Below, piece by piece: positions 16,995-28,219 of a stretch of DNA of 64,000 bases. A program made the translations under genes and the position numbers. Under the pieces are notes generated by a model that saw nothing but the letters and a program-made list of their open reading frames with translations, ran no database searches and had not been told where the DNA came from. Numbering within the stretch: the stretch's first letter is position 1; each line of letters opens with the position of its first letter. This DNA comes from an uncultured Clostridia bacterium (GTDB lineage Bacteria > Bacillota > Clostridia > TANB77 > CAG-508), in assembly GCA_934153805.1 (NCBI GenBank), contig CAKPFO010000001.1, forward strand, positions 1 to 64,000, written 5' to 3'.

Positions 16995-18407
16995 TTACTT
17001 TGTAGGAATTCGTATAACAACTTCTGTTCCTTTTCCGCACTCACTTTTTATATCTATACTTCCATTATTTTGATCTAATATTTCTTTAGCAATAGAAAGA
17101 CCTAAACCTGTTCCTCCCATTTCTCTTGTACGAGCTTTGTCAACTCTATAAAATCTTTCAAATATTCTTTTTAAATCTTCCTCTGGGATTCCTATTCCAT
17201 TGTCTATTACTTTTATATATGCATCATTGTATACAAAACCTACATATATTTTTATATTACCATTTTCCGGTGTATATTTTATGCTGTTAGTAAGAATATT
17301 TAAAACAACTCTTTCTATTCCGTCTGCATCAGCTCTTACAGGTGGTACGTTAGCTGTTACAAAGCATTCTACGGTGTGGTGTTTTTTATTAATTTCTAAT
17401 TGCACTTTTTCTTGACATTTCTTTACTAGTTCTCCTAGGTCAAACTCTGTTATTTCCTTTTTAACCTTATTTGTATCATATCTAGATAGCGTTAACAAAT
17501 CTGTTACTAATTTTGCCATTCTTCTTGCTTCTGAAGCTATTACATTTAAGAATTTTTCTTGCATATCTTTTTCGTACTCGCTTTCTAGCAAAGTGTCTGC
17601 ATATCCCATAATAGATGTAATAGGTGTTTTTAATTCATGTGATACATCTGCCACAAATTCTTTTCGCATATTATCTAGTTTTACGTGTTCTGTAATGTCT
17701 TGAATAACTACCATTATTCCTGATGGTCTTTCGTTTTCGTCTTTAAATGATGCAAAAAATATTTTTAAATATTTATCACCTACCTGTGCTCTTTGCTCTA
17801 GTGATGTCCAATCCTCTAAATATACTGTTTTTTCTAGGTTTATGTTTATATTTAATTTGTTAAATATTTTTTCAAATGTATTTTCAGTTTCAGTTAAATT
17901 AAAAAGTTCTGTTGCTGCTGGATTTATTTGTATTATATTTCCATCCATGTCAAATGCAATAATTCCATCTGTCATATGTAATAAGATTGTTTCTATTTGT
18001 TTTTTTTGTCTATTAACCTCATTTAAGTTTTCTCTTAATTCATTAGTCATTATTCCAAAAGCATATGTTAGTTCATTTACTTGTGCTTTTTTCTTACTTT
18101 CTGGCTCTTCTTCAACTTTTTCTCCTGCTGCTATTCTTGGAGCATCTTTTATTAATTTAGATATTGGATTTAATATTGTTTTAGAAACAAACATCGTTAT
18201 TACTATTGTTATTGCTCCATATAATATCATTGCTATTATTGTTATATATTTTATATTGTGTATTTGTTCATAGATAATGTCTGTGTATCCTTCTACTTGT
18301 GCTAATTTATTTAAACTTAACCCATAAAATGTTCCTATAACTCCTATTAGCAATATTCCTAATATTCCAAATATTAATATAACTTTTAATTGTGTATCCT
18401 TTAACAT
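16995..18407 (-). CDS. walK: WalK-type sensor histidine kinase
   Basis: Membrane sensor kinase paired with the adjacent regulator. Order: two transmembrane segments bounding a very short outside loop (about 30 residues), HAMP domain, PAS domain (LLHMTDGIIAFDMDGNII), HisKA with phospho-acceptor His257 in SHELKTPITS, then an HATPase with NILTNSIKYTP, GIGIPEEDL and GGTGLGL. WalK of Bacillus has a large extracellular PAS; here it is missing, as in VicK of streptococci. It could instead be a PhoR-like kinase. The ATG at 18407 is preferred (GGAAAAGGAAG upstream), giving 470 residues. Confidence 0.82.
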   Translation of the reverse strand: MLKDTQLKVILIFGILGILLIGVIGTFYGLSLNKLAQVEGYTDIIYEQIHNIKYITIIAMILYGAITIVITMFVSKTILNPISKLIKDAPRIAAGEKVEEEPESKKKAQVNELTYAFGIMTNELRENLNEVNRQKKQIETILLHMTDGIIAFDMDGNIIQINPAATELFNLTETENTFEKIFNKLNININLEKTVYLEDWTSLEQRAQVGDKYLKIFFASFKDENERPSGIMVVIQDITEHVKLDNMRKEFVADVSHELKTPITSIMGYADTLLESEYEKDMQEKFLNVIASEARRMAKLVTDLLTLSRYDTNKVKKEITEFDLGELVKKCQEKVQLEINKKHHTVECFVTANVPPVRADADGIERVVLNILTNSIKYTPENGNIKIYVGFVYNDAYIKVIDNGIGIPEEDLKRIFERFYRVDKARTREMGGTGLGLSIAKEILDQNNGSIDIKSECGKGTEVVIRIPTK

Positions 18408-18428
18408 CTTCCTTTTCCTTTCATTATA

Positions 18429-18476
18429 AAAGGGCATAATTCGGTATCTTGCAGATGTTTTACCGATTAAGCCCTT
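18429..18476 (-). other. Hairpin between walR and walK
   Basis: The arms AAGGGCTTAATCGGTA and TACCGAATTATGCCCTT can pair over about 16 bp with small bulges, 20 bases before the walK start. It has only a short T-run, so it could be a weak attenuator or an RNA-processing or stability element setting the walR:walK ratio. Confidence 0.45.
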
Positions 18477-18515
18477 ACATTTTATTTTCTATTATTTATA
18501 GTGTTGATGCTTGTA

Positions 18516-19247
18516 TTATCTAGATGCTATATAATATCCAACTCCTCTTTTGGTTATTAGTATTTTAGGGTTAGATGTATCTCTTTCTATTTTTTCTCTA
18601 ATTCTTCTTACAGTAACATCTACTGTTCTTATATCTCCGTAGTATTCATATCCCCATACTTTTTCTAGTAAAGTTTCTCTTGTGATTACTTGTCCAGGTT
18701 GACTTGCTAAATATTTTAATACTTCAAATTCTCTTAATGTTAAATCTATTATTTGTCCTCTAACTTTTACTTCAAATTTAGTTAAGTCTAATGTTAATTC
18801 TCCTACTTCTAGAATTTCTTTTTCTATTTCTTTTTTAGGTTCTGCATTTTCCATTGCTTTTGTTGTAACTTCTGCTTTTCTTAAATTTGCTTTTACTCTT
18901 GCCATAAGTTCCCTTACACTAAATGGTTTTGTTATATAGTCGTCTGCACCTAATTCTAATCCTAAAATTTTATCTATTTCTTCGTCTTTAGCAGAAATCA
19001 TTAATATTGGTATAGTTAATGATTGTCTTATTCTTTTACAAACTGCTAGCCCATCCATCTTTGGAAGCATTATATCTAATAATACTAAGTCTGGTTTTTC
19101 ATTTAAAGCAATTTCAACTGCTTTTTCTCCATCTCCAGCTTCTAATGTATTATACCCTTCTTTTTGTAAATTGTACACTAACATATCTACTATTGTTTTT
19201 TCATCATCTACAATTAGTATAGTTTTTTTATTTGTATTTTCATCCAT
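18516..19247 (-). CDS. walR: WalR-type response regulator (OmpR/PhoB family)
   Basis: A 243-residue transcription regulator. The receiver has VDDEK, phosphoacceptor Asp58 (VLLDIMLP), and KPFSVREL. The winged helix carries LTLREFEVLKYLASQPGQVI, EKVWGYEYYGDIRTVDVTVR and KRGVGYYI, closest in pattern to WalR/YycF, the essential wall-homeostasis regulator, though PhoP/PhoB-type regulators look similar. The adjacent short-loop kinase favours WalR. It is first in a two-gene unit and has a promoter at 19292-19320. Confidence 0.85.
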   Translation of the reverse strand: MDENTNKKTILIVDDEKTIVDMLVYNLQKEGYNTLEAGDGEKAVEIALNEKPDLVLLDIMLPKMDGLAVCKRIRQSLTIPILMISAKDEEIDKILGLELGADDYITKPFSVRELMARVKANLRKAEVTTKAMENAEPKKEIEKEILEVGELTLDLTKFEVKVRGQIIDLTLREFEVLKYLASQPGQVITRETLLEKVWGYEYYGDIRTVDVTVRRIREKIERDTSNPKILITKRGVGYYIASR

Positions 19248-19291
19248 AAGTCTCTCCGCCTTTCTTCCCTAAGACTTTTTAACTTTCCTTA

Positions 19292-19320
19292 TTTATATCA
19301 CATAATATTATTTTGTACAA
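19292..19320 (-). promoter_or_regulatory. Promoter of walRK
   Basis: TTGTAC (19315-19320), 17 bp, TATAAA (19292-19297) on the minus strand. Confidence 0.5.
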
Positions 19321-19416
19321 GTATTTTTCTAAAAAAATAAATATTCCTTGCTTTATATGTTACAATTCACAACTTATGAAATGTTTTCTTTAAAAGTTTG
19401 ATAATACATTATATTT

Positions 19417-20259
19417 CTACATTATAACTTCTATATCATACACCTTTCCGTCATTTTGCAATCTTATGCTTTTGCTTTCCAATTCTTGTCCATTTACAAT
19501 AAACTTTTCTACACCAGTGTTCTTGCCTTTTGGATTTTTTACTTTTATATTATATATGCTTGATTCATATTTATATCTTATACTATATTCCTTCCACGTA
19601 CTTGCTATACATGGTTCTATTTTTAGTGTTCTATTTTGTATTTTTAATCCTAATATATACTCTAATCCTGCTTTTAACATCCAACTGCTTGAACCTGTAT
19701 ACCATGTCCAGCCACCTCTTCCTGCTAAATTTCCATATCCATATATATCTGCTGCTATTACATATGGCTCTACTTTATACTTTTGTGCCGCTTCTCTAGT
19801 ACGAGAGTGTTCTATTGGATTTATCATTCTAAATAGGTCTACTGCTTTATCTCCAAACCCTAACATTGCCTCTGCAATTATTGCCCATATTGCTCCATGT
19901 GTGTATTGTCCTCCATTTTCTCTTGTTCCTGGTAAATATGATTTTATATATCCCGGCTCTAATTTGCTTTTTTCGAAAGGTGGGTCTAATAATTTTATAA
20001 TTCCATTTTCTCTATCTACTAGATGATTTTCTAAGCTTTCCATAGAAATATATTTTTTGTCATTATCTCCTGCATTTGATATAGTTGCCCAACTTTGTGA
20101 TATACCATCTATCCTACATTCCTCATTTTGCAAAGTTCCTAACTGATTTCCATCGTCCATAAATGCTCTTTTATACCATCTTCCGTCCCAGCCATTTGTG
20201 TTTAATGATTTCTTTAACTTAGCTATTATTTCTTTGTATTTATTTATTACTATTTCTCC
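19417..20259 (-). pseudogene. GH94 C-terminal fragment of glucan synthase (out of frame)
   Basis: This is the continuation of the giant glucan synthase gene in the next frame: EIVINKYKEIIAKLK, then NGWDGRWYKRAFMDDG, GGQYTHGAIWAIIAEAMLG, GRGGWTWYTGSSSWM and LKIEPCI. These are the C-terminal catalytic-domain motifs of GH94 phosphorylases. There is no start codon in a sensible place. Removing one C at 20260 joins it to the upstream part without any gap. Confidence 0.85.
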
Positions 20260-23200
20260 GCTCTCTTTGCTCTATTATTGGCAAAAATTTTGCTAATACA
20301 TCATATAAGAAAAATCCTAGCCATACACTTTCACCTTTGCCTTTGTTTCCTACTCTATTCATTCCGTCATTCCAATCTCCAGAGCCTATTTTAGGTAGTC
20401 CGTTTTCACCAAAATTCAAAGATTTTTCTATTGCTTTTAAGCAATGATGATATATATCTTCTTTATATACAGATTCTGGATACAAATCATATTTTTCATC
20501 TACATTTTCTTCTAATATTTTTCCTTCTCTATATGGTGTTACCTCATCTAATATACTGTAATCACCTGTAGTATTTATATATTCTATTACCACATACACA
20601 AGCCATAGCAAGTCATCTGAAAACCTCGTTCGTATTCCCTTTGATGTCTCCTCATGCCACCAATGTTCTACATCTCCTTCTATAAATTGATGTCTGCTGT
20701 GTTTTATTATTTGTTTTTTCATAAATTCTGGTGAATAATATTTTAACCCTAATGTATCTTGCAATTGGTCTCTAAATCCAAATGCTCCTCCTGATTGATA
20801 AAATCCGGTTCTTCCCCATAGTCTGCTTACTATTGTTTGGTAACAAAGCCATCCATTTATTAAAATATTAAATGATTCTACAGGCGTATTTACTTGAACT
20901 TTGTCTACTAGTTCTCTCCAATATCTTTTTACATTTTCGTACTCATTTATGCATGTTTGTATTTTTGAATATTTATAGCTTGAATCTTGACATTCTAATA
21001 CACTTTTTTGCGCTCCTAAAATAAAAGATATCTCTTTATTTTCAAAAGCTTCTAGCTCAACTTCTATCTCTATTGCAATTATACTATTTATTCCTTCTAC
21101 ACTTTCATTGTCTAGCTCAACTTTTTTTAACCCTTCTGGATTTGCTATTGTTCCTTTTCCTATAAAAAATGTTTTGCTTGCAGTATATGATTTTATTTTT
21201 TCATTACTAGATACATATATATATTCTTCATTTTCATTTGCATTATTTTTAGCAATTACAGTATTATTTTTTTGTTCTAACTCTATACATCCTTTTGACA
21301 ACAGTTCATCTTCACCTATTACTGGTTTTATATAATACACTAATTTTAGTTTTTTCTTTTCTGGTGCTAAATTTTTTAAATTTAATAGATTTATTTTTAC
21401 ACTATCTTCTTTTGCCACAAAAGTATCTAGTTCTTGTATTACTCCCATACTTGTGTGTTTGTATTTTGCATATCCTAAGCCATACGTTACAACATAATCA
21501 CTATTGTCTGGCATTGGATTTACTCCTAATGACCATGTTTTTCCAGTTTTCTTATCTTGCATATATATTATTTCTGACGGTGTATCTGTAACCTGATTAT
21601 TTGACCATGCTGTTATTCTATTTAACCTACTATTTTCACTCCAAGTATATCCCCCTAAACTTTCTGTTACAAGTGTACCAAATTTTTCATTTGCACAAAT
21701 ATTGCTCCATATAGTTGGAAGCCTATTGTCTCTATTTATTTTCATGATATATTCTTTTCCGTCTTCAGAAAAACCACCATATTCATTATAATATTTCAGT
21801 TTTTCCGTGTCTATTTCTTGAACTATCTTTTCTTCTGTATCATATATTTCACTTGGTTTTTCATATCCTATTTGCTCTATACTTTCTAAATATTCGTCTT
21901 CCATATCTTTTAATTGTCTTGCCAGATGTCCTTTTTGAGCATCTAATACTAGGCTTGCTCTATATTCAAAAAGATTTATATCCTCTACATCTTCTAACAA
22001 GAATATTCCGCCTCTAACATTTTGCATGTAAGATAAGTTTTTGTTTAATATTTGATTGATGATTCCTTCTTTAACATACTTTTCATAACTATTTATTTCT
22101 TCATCTAATATTACTAAGTCAACTTCTATATTTTTAGCTCTATAATATTCGTATGCTTTTAGTATATCTTCTAAAACATATACATCATTTATCTGCTTCA
22201 TCTTTACTAATATTATAGGTAAATCACCTGATATTCCATATTTCCACAATTCGCTTTGAGGGTATTTTTTATCTGGTAAATTTTTAATATATAATTTTTT
22301 TAATGGATTTTGAAACAACAGATATGCTAACATTTTTTGATAAGTTTCTATTTGCTTATTATTTATCTCTAGATATCTTGCTTCCGCTTCTACCCTTGCT
22401 TTTGATAATTCAAATGTCTTTTTAATTTTTTCATTATTAGAGTATGCTTTTACTGTTTTTAATACATCATCTTCTTTTTCTCCTATAGCAATTACTAAAC
22501 TTAAATTAGCTCTTTCTTCTGGTTTTATTTTTATCGTTCTTTTCATTGCTATAATTGGGTCTGTAACTAAATTTGTACTTTTAGAAAATGGTTTTGAATT
22601 TTCTACCATGTTTGGAATTTTAAAATTTCCTCTTCCTACAAATTTTTCTTTGTCTATTTCATATTCTAATTCTCCTATGGTATTCGACTCCGTTTGCATG
22701 CATACTGCTAGATAAATATTTTTTTCATTCTGCTGTCTTGCCTTTCTTTTCACTAATATTGTTCCATCTTCTTCTATATATTTATATATTAAAAATAAAT
22801 TGTTAAACGCTGGATGTGCATAGTCTTGTATCGCCTTTGATATAACTGGCTCTAATGTTGCAGTAACCTCTAAAGTTTCTTCTTCTAGTCCATTATTTTT
22901 TATCTCTACATTTCTTATTTCTACAGCTTCATCTTGTGCAACAGTAACTTTAGTTGTTGTCTCTATTGCTCCGTCTATTCTACTTATTTTACTTACATCT
23001 TCTGCAAATGTTACATCATATTTATCTGGCTTATATAAATAGTTCATATAATTTGATGTCCATATTCTTTTGTTTTTTATATTTTTAATATAGAAAAATA
23101 TTCCTTGCTCCTCTTCCGAGGTTTCCTTATATCTATTTATTATTATGTCTTTATACTTACTATATCCATTGCCTTTTTCATCCATTACTATTAAATATTT

Positions 23201-26200
23201 ATCATTGCTAATTGCATTTATTGTTCTTAATTTTTCGTTTATTTTACTTATGTTTCTTTGAGCATAATTTTCATAATCTACATATTTTATCTTGCTTGGC
23301 TTTGATTTTTCTTCTTTTGTTATAATCATATTTTCAGGCATTTTTTCTTGCAATAGTATATCTAAAGCCTCTATTTCCGGATTCATATTAAATCTTTTTA
23401 CTAATACGTTTTTTGAAAATAAATTGTTTATAGAAAGTAGTATTAGTGCTTGATGATGTGACATATATGTTTTTACTGTTTCATATTTTTTCCCTCTAGC
23501 TAGTCGCATTGGAGTATAGTCTATTGATTCATAAAATCCATATTTACCATACATCTCTTGTTTTTCTAATCTTTTTAAATTTTGTATTACTTCTTTTGCC
23601 TCTTCTGTAATTGCAAGCACAGATGCATATGTTGCAATTACAATATCATCTTCCAACCCTCTTTTTAGTCCTAGCCATGGTATTCCTATTGCTTTATATT
23701 GATAGTTATTATTTAAATCTTTTACATTAAATGCTGTCTCTGAAAATCCCCATGGTATTCCTATTTTATTTGCATATTGTTTTTGATTTTCTAACATGAA
23801 CTTGCAAGATTCATCTAGTAAGCTTCCTTCATATTTTTTCATATTTACATTTGGCATTAAATATTCAAAAGCTGTACCTGACCATGATAGTAATCCCTTA
23901 TATCCATCTAATATAGTAAGTGTTCTATTTAAGTTATACCAGTGTTTAGATGAAACATCTCTTTTAGCAATGGCCACAAAACTTGTTCCTCTTGCCTCTG
24001 AAGCTAAAAGGTCGTAATAAGAGTCTGTTAATTTGTTTTCTTCTATATTAAACCCTATAGAAAATAGCCTTTTTTCTTCATCATATAATTTTGTAAAATC
24101 TGCCTTTGCAATAGGTATTTCATTTATGCTTAAGTCTACCCAATATGGTATTAGTTCTAACAATTTATTTGTTTCTTTATCGTTTTGTTCTATAATTTTT
24201 TCTCTTATTTCTATATAAAATTGTTTTAAAACATATACATATGATACAAAATTTCCACTATCTACTGTTGATATATATCTAGGAATAAGCGGTTCTAACG
24301 TTTTTATATTATACCAATTGTACAAATGTCCATGCCATTTTGGCAGACTTTCTATTGTTGTAACCATTTTGTTTAAAAGTTCTAATGTGTCTGGCAGTGT
24401 TTCGTATCCTAAATCGTAACTAGATACTACTGCCAAAAGTGCTAGTCCTATATTAGTTGAAGAAGTTCTTCCCACGACTTTAGGATTTCTATCTTCTTGG
24501 TAATTATCTGGAGGTAAATAATTATTTTCTTCAGTTAAATAGTTTTTAAAAAATTTCCATGTTTTCTTTCCTAATTCTAGTAGATATTCTTTATCTTCCT
24601 TGTTTAATTCTTCTATTTGTAGATTTTCCTTTTCTCTTTTTCCTATATACCATAGCACCAATGGTGTTACAAGCCATATTATTGATAAAACTAATAATAC
24701 AATTCCTAGTCCGATCTCTATATGAATATAACTATATATTAGTGCTAATATTCCTATCACTACATTTGGAAGCATATCCTCATAATACGATTTCAAATCG
24801 TTTTTACTCTGTTTTTCTGCATCTTCTGCAGTTGTCCATTCTAACAGATGTTTTTTACTTACTCTCATTCTATATACTGTTCTTATAATTGCATCTAACA
24901 TCATATATGCCTTATCTGGTAAAACTGCTATGGCTATTAGGCCTCTTAATAATGTAGCATTAGTTGAACTTACTTTATTTGAAAAACTTTTTTGTTTCTT
25001 TTCTCCATCTTTTTTAAAGATTATTCTATCTAGCAGACTTATAATAGTTGGCATTAAAACAGATATAATTAAACTTGATATTACTAATGCTATATTAAAT
25101 TTTTCAAAGCTGTGCCAAATGCATGCTATTATAAAACATAACATTACACTTATTGGATATATCGCTCTTATTAAATTATCAAATATTTTATATTTAGATA
25201 ATAAATTTAATGGATTAATTTTTTTATTTTGCATTCTATCCACTATATATTTTCGTATCCAATAATAAATTTGGAAATCTCCTCTTGTCCATCTGTGCAA
25301 TCTCTTTTTAAAGCTTTTATAGTTAGTAGGGTATCCATCCATTAGCATAATATCAGTTGCAAGAGCACACCTCAAATAGCTTCCCTCTAGTAAATCGTGA
25401 CTAAGTACTGTATCTTCTGCTATTTCATTTTTTAATATTTCAGAAAAAACTTTTAAATCATATATTCCTTTTCCAGTAAATATTCCCTCTCCAAAATTAT
25501 CTTGATATATGTCAGAAATAGCATTTGCATACAAATCTGTTCCACCATTTCCAGCAAATATTTTCGTAAATTTTGTTTTTCTACTACTGTCTAAGTTAAT
25601 TCCCACTCGTGGTTGAATAAGTGCATGCCCATCTATTACAACATCTCTTTTTTTGCTTAAAACAGGAGTGTTTAATACATGTGACATTGCTCCTATTAGT
25701 TCTAGACCTGTATTTAAAACTAATTCTGTGTCACTATCTAAAGTTATAACGTATTTTATGTCTTTTATTTTTCTGTCTTTTGCTGCTTCTTTTTTCCATT
25801 CCTCCAACGTATTTACTCTAAATACATTTTCTTCGTTTCCTAGTATATATTCGTTGAATTGATTTAATAAACCTCTTTTTCGTTCCCAACCTAAGTAACA
25901 TTCTTCTTTTCCATTCCAAAATCTTTTTCTATATATAAAAGTAAATTTAGGTATTTCTCCTTCTTTATTTGGATATTTTGCATTTAGCTTTTTTGCTTGC
26001 TTTATTCCTTCTTCCATAACTTCTATATCAAATAGTTCTTCTTTATTTTTTCCAGAAGAACAGTCTCCTAATAGTGCAAAATATATATTTTCGCTTTTAT
26101 TAGCTAAATAATATACCTCTAGCCTTTTCATCAATTCTTGCACTTTTTCTTTACTTTTTATTATAGTTGGAATAACTACAAAAGTAGAAGATTCTTCTGG

Positions 26201-27682
26201 TACTCCGTTTTCTTGCATATCCATTTTAGGAACTAATTTTGGTTTTACAACTTTTCCTAATATATAATTTATTATTTGAACTGAAATTTGTTCAAATGGT
26301 AAGATTAATAATATTCCAAGTATAATGCTTATTAGCAAGTTTTTAGAACTTATATATACACTTACAGATACTATCAGTGTTAATAAAATTGTAATTATCC
26401 ATATTGATGATATATACAGTTTTTCTTTATTCTTTATTTTGTTTTCTTTTACTTGTAATTCTTCTAAAAGCATTTCTCTTCCTTTATCTATTAAGTAATA
26501 TCCTACATGTTTTTCTTTTAGCGTATTACCTTTCTCTGCTATTTGTAATAACTTATTTGCTATATAAATTTCCGATATTTTGGTTTTTTGTGATAATTCT
26601 TTAATATTTACTCTATAATATTCTTTTGTTTTATAATCCATTTTAGAATAAATGCCTGCCGGATCATTTTTTAGAATTTTTTCAACTCCATTTATTTTTT
26701 CAAATATTTCTAAAAAGTCCATTCTTAAAAGTTCTTTTATACTTTTTACAGAATTTGCCATACTTACTTTTTTTACTGCTATATCAAAATGTTCCTTTTT
26801 TATTACATCTTCTATAGAAGTCCCCATTTTATTTACTTGTTCTTCTAAGCAATTAGTAAAACTATAAGCAGATTTTCCATATTTTTTTAGTCTATATGAC
26901 ATATACTCTATAAAAGGGTACTTCATTTCACCATACCCTTTTACCCTTTGCTTATATTCACCTAAATTTCTATATTTTAAATCTTCTTTATTTTCAACTA
27001 GTCTTTCTATTATGTTTTCAACTCTGTACTTTTGCATTTGACTAAAGTATATTTTTTCGCAAATATCTTTTATATTTTGTATTAGCGCTATTTGCATAAA
27101 TATACCTATGTTCCAAATTTCCTCCATACTAAGGGACTTTTTTCTTTGATATGCACAAATCAAATTGCTTGTTACATCTTTGTCTATTCTATTATCAGTA
27201 TAAGCTACTATTTCTGCGGCAAGTACATATATTCTTGCAAAACCTTTGTATATTCCATTTGATATTCCCAAAAATTTTGTGTATTTAGACATGGGCATTT
27301 CCTTTATAACCATTTTTACAGTTTCTTCTATCATGTAAAAATTATCTAGCAACCATTCTCCTGCTGGGTGTATAGGTATTCCTAATTTTATATTCTCATT
27401 TAACAAGTTATACACTTCTTCTATTGCCTCAAAATTTTCTTTTAATTTTGGAATTGGATATGTGTCTTTACTACTTTTATTTTGTAAAACATGGTCTGAA
27501 GCAACTTTTTCCAAATAATTTTCTAATTGGTTTTTATCTAGCATAGTGCCTTTTATATTTAAATTTTTATAATTCTTCATACAAAAAAATTTCCACTCCT
27601 TAGTAAACGTTTTACACATATTGTTTACTAATTGTGGAAATTTATGCGTTTTTATCTCATTTTCAAAACACATTTGTTCCAA
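20240..27682 (-). pseudogene. Cyclic beta-1,2-glucan synthase-like giant protein, broken near its C-terminus
   Basis: 2480 residues plus the out-of-frame tail, about 2,755 in all, the usual size for cyclic beta-1,2-glucan synthases (NdvB/ChvB/Cgs). Order: Lys-rich N-terminus; two membrane helices near residue 415-460; a GT84 glycosyltransferase domain with LDSDTE near 650, DTVLSHDLLEG and RWTRGDFQ; more membrane helices; a glycoamylase-like domain (ARGTSFVAIAKRD near 1220, LLSWSGTAFEYLMP); paired GH94 sugar-binding domains; and the GH94 catalytic part with GGAFGFRDQLQD and GDWNDGMNR near 2435. The enzyme would polymerise UDP-glucose and set chain length. The start is unclear: the first codons lie against a palindromic repeat, so ATG 27673 or 27580 are likelier. 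Confidence 0.85.
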
Positions 27683-27820
27683 AGGACATTTGGGGACGGG
27701 GCACTTTTGTCCTTTACATAATTTTTTATAATCAAAAATGAAAACATATCATTTTTCTTTTTATATGTTTTCATTTAATTATTATAAAGGACAAAAGTGC
27801 CCCGTCCCCAAATGTCCTTT
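27681..27820. repeat. Nested palindrome, copy 1 (TTTGGGGACGGG family)
   Basis: A 36-bp perfect inverted repeat has outer arms at 27681-27716 and 27785-27820, each containing GGACATTTGGGGACGGGGCA and its complement. Inside is a second 14-bp stem AAATGAAAACATAT/ATATGTTTTCATTT (27736-27776). The same outer core recurs at 63518-63664. It lies between hinT and the glucan synthase gene. The form suggests a mobile, REP/MITE-like element. Confidence 0.85.
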
Positions 27821-27832
27821 GAAAAAGTTTGA

Positions 27833-28180
27833 TTAGTTTACAATTTTAGGTCCAAGTACTTTTCCTCCAAGTATATGGAAATGTATATGCATTACTTCTT
27901 GTCCAGAGTCTTTACCGCAATTTGCAATTACTCTATAACCTTGCTCTTCAAATCCTTCTTGTTTAGCAATTTTATTTATTGTAGTGAATATCTTTCCTAT
28001 TAGAGCTTCATCTTCTGGTTCTAAATCTGTTAGTTTAGAAATATGCTTTTTAGGTATAACTAATATATGAATTGGAGCTGCTGGATTTATGTCATGAAAT
28101 GCTAGTACATCTTCGTCTTCATACACCTTATTTGAAGGAATTTCTCCTTTTATTATTTTACAGAAAATACAATCTTCCAT
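27833..28180 (-). CDS. HIT-family nucleotide hydrolase (HinT-like)
   Basis: A 115-residue histidine-triad protein that cleaves adenosine phosphoramidates and similar nucleotide adducts. It has CIFCKIIKGEIPS with a zinc-site-like Cys pair at the N-terminus, and the HIHFHILGG triad near the C-terminus. Normal length. AGGAATG lies before the ATG. It is 39 bp downstream of alaS on the same strand, a pairing that makes sense because HinT can hydrolyse aminoacyl-adenylates. Confidence 0.95.
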   Translation of the reverse strand: MEDCIFCKIIKGEIPSNKVYEDEDVLAFHDINPAAPIHILVIPKKHISKLTDLEPEDEALIGKIFTTINKIAKQEGFEEQGYRVIANCGKDSGQEVMHIHFHILGGKVLGPKIVN

Positions 28181-28219
28181 TTTAAATCACATTCCTTTCT
28201 CAATACTAATCATTAGTTT

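Noticed and set aside
27681..27820. Simple terminator interpretation of the long palindrome
   Set aside because: The outer stem has no T-run next to it, and a near-copy exists at 63.5 kb with a separate inner stem, so a repeat element explains it better.
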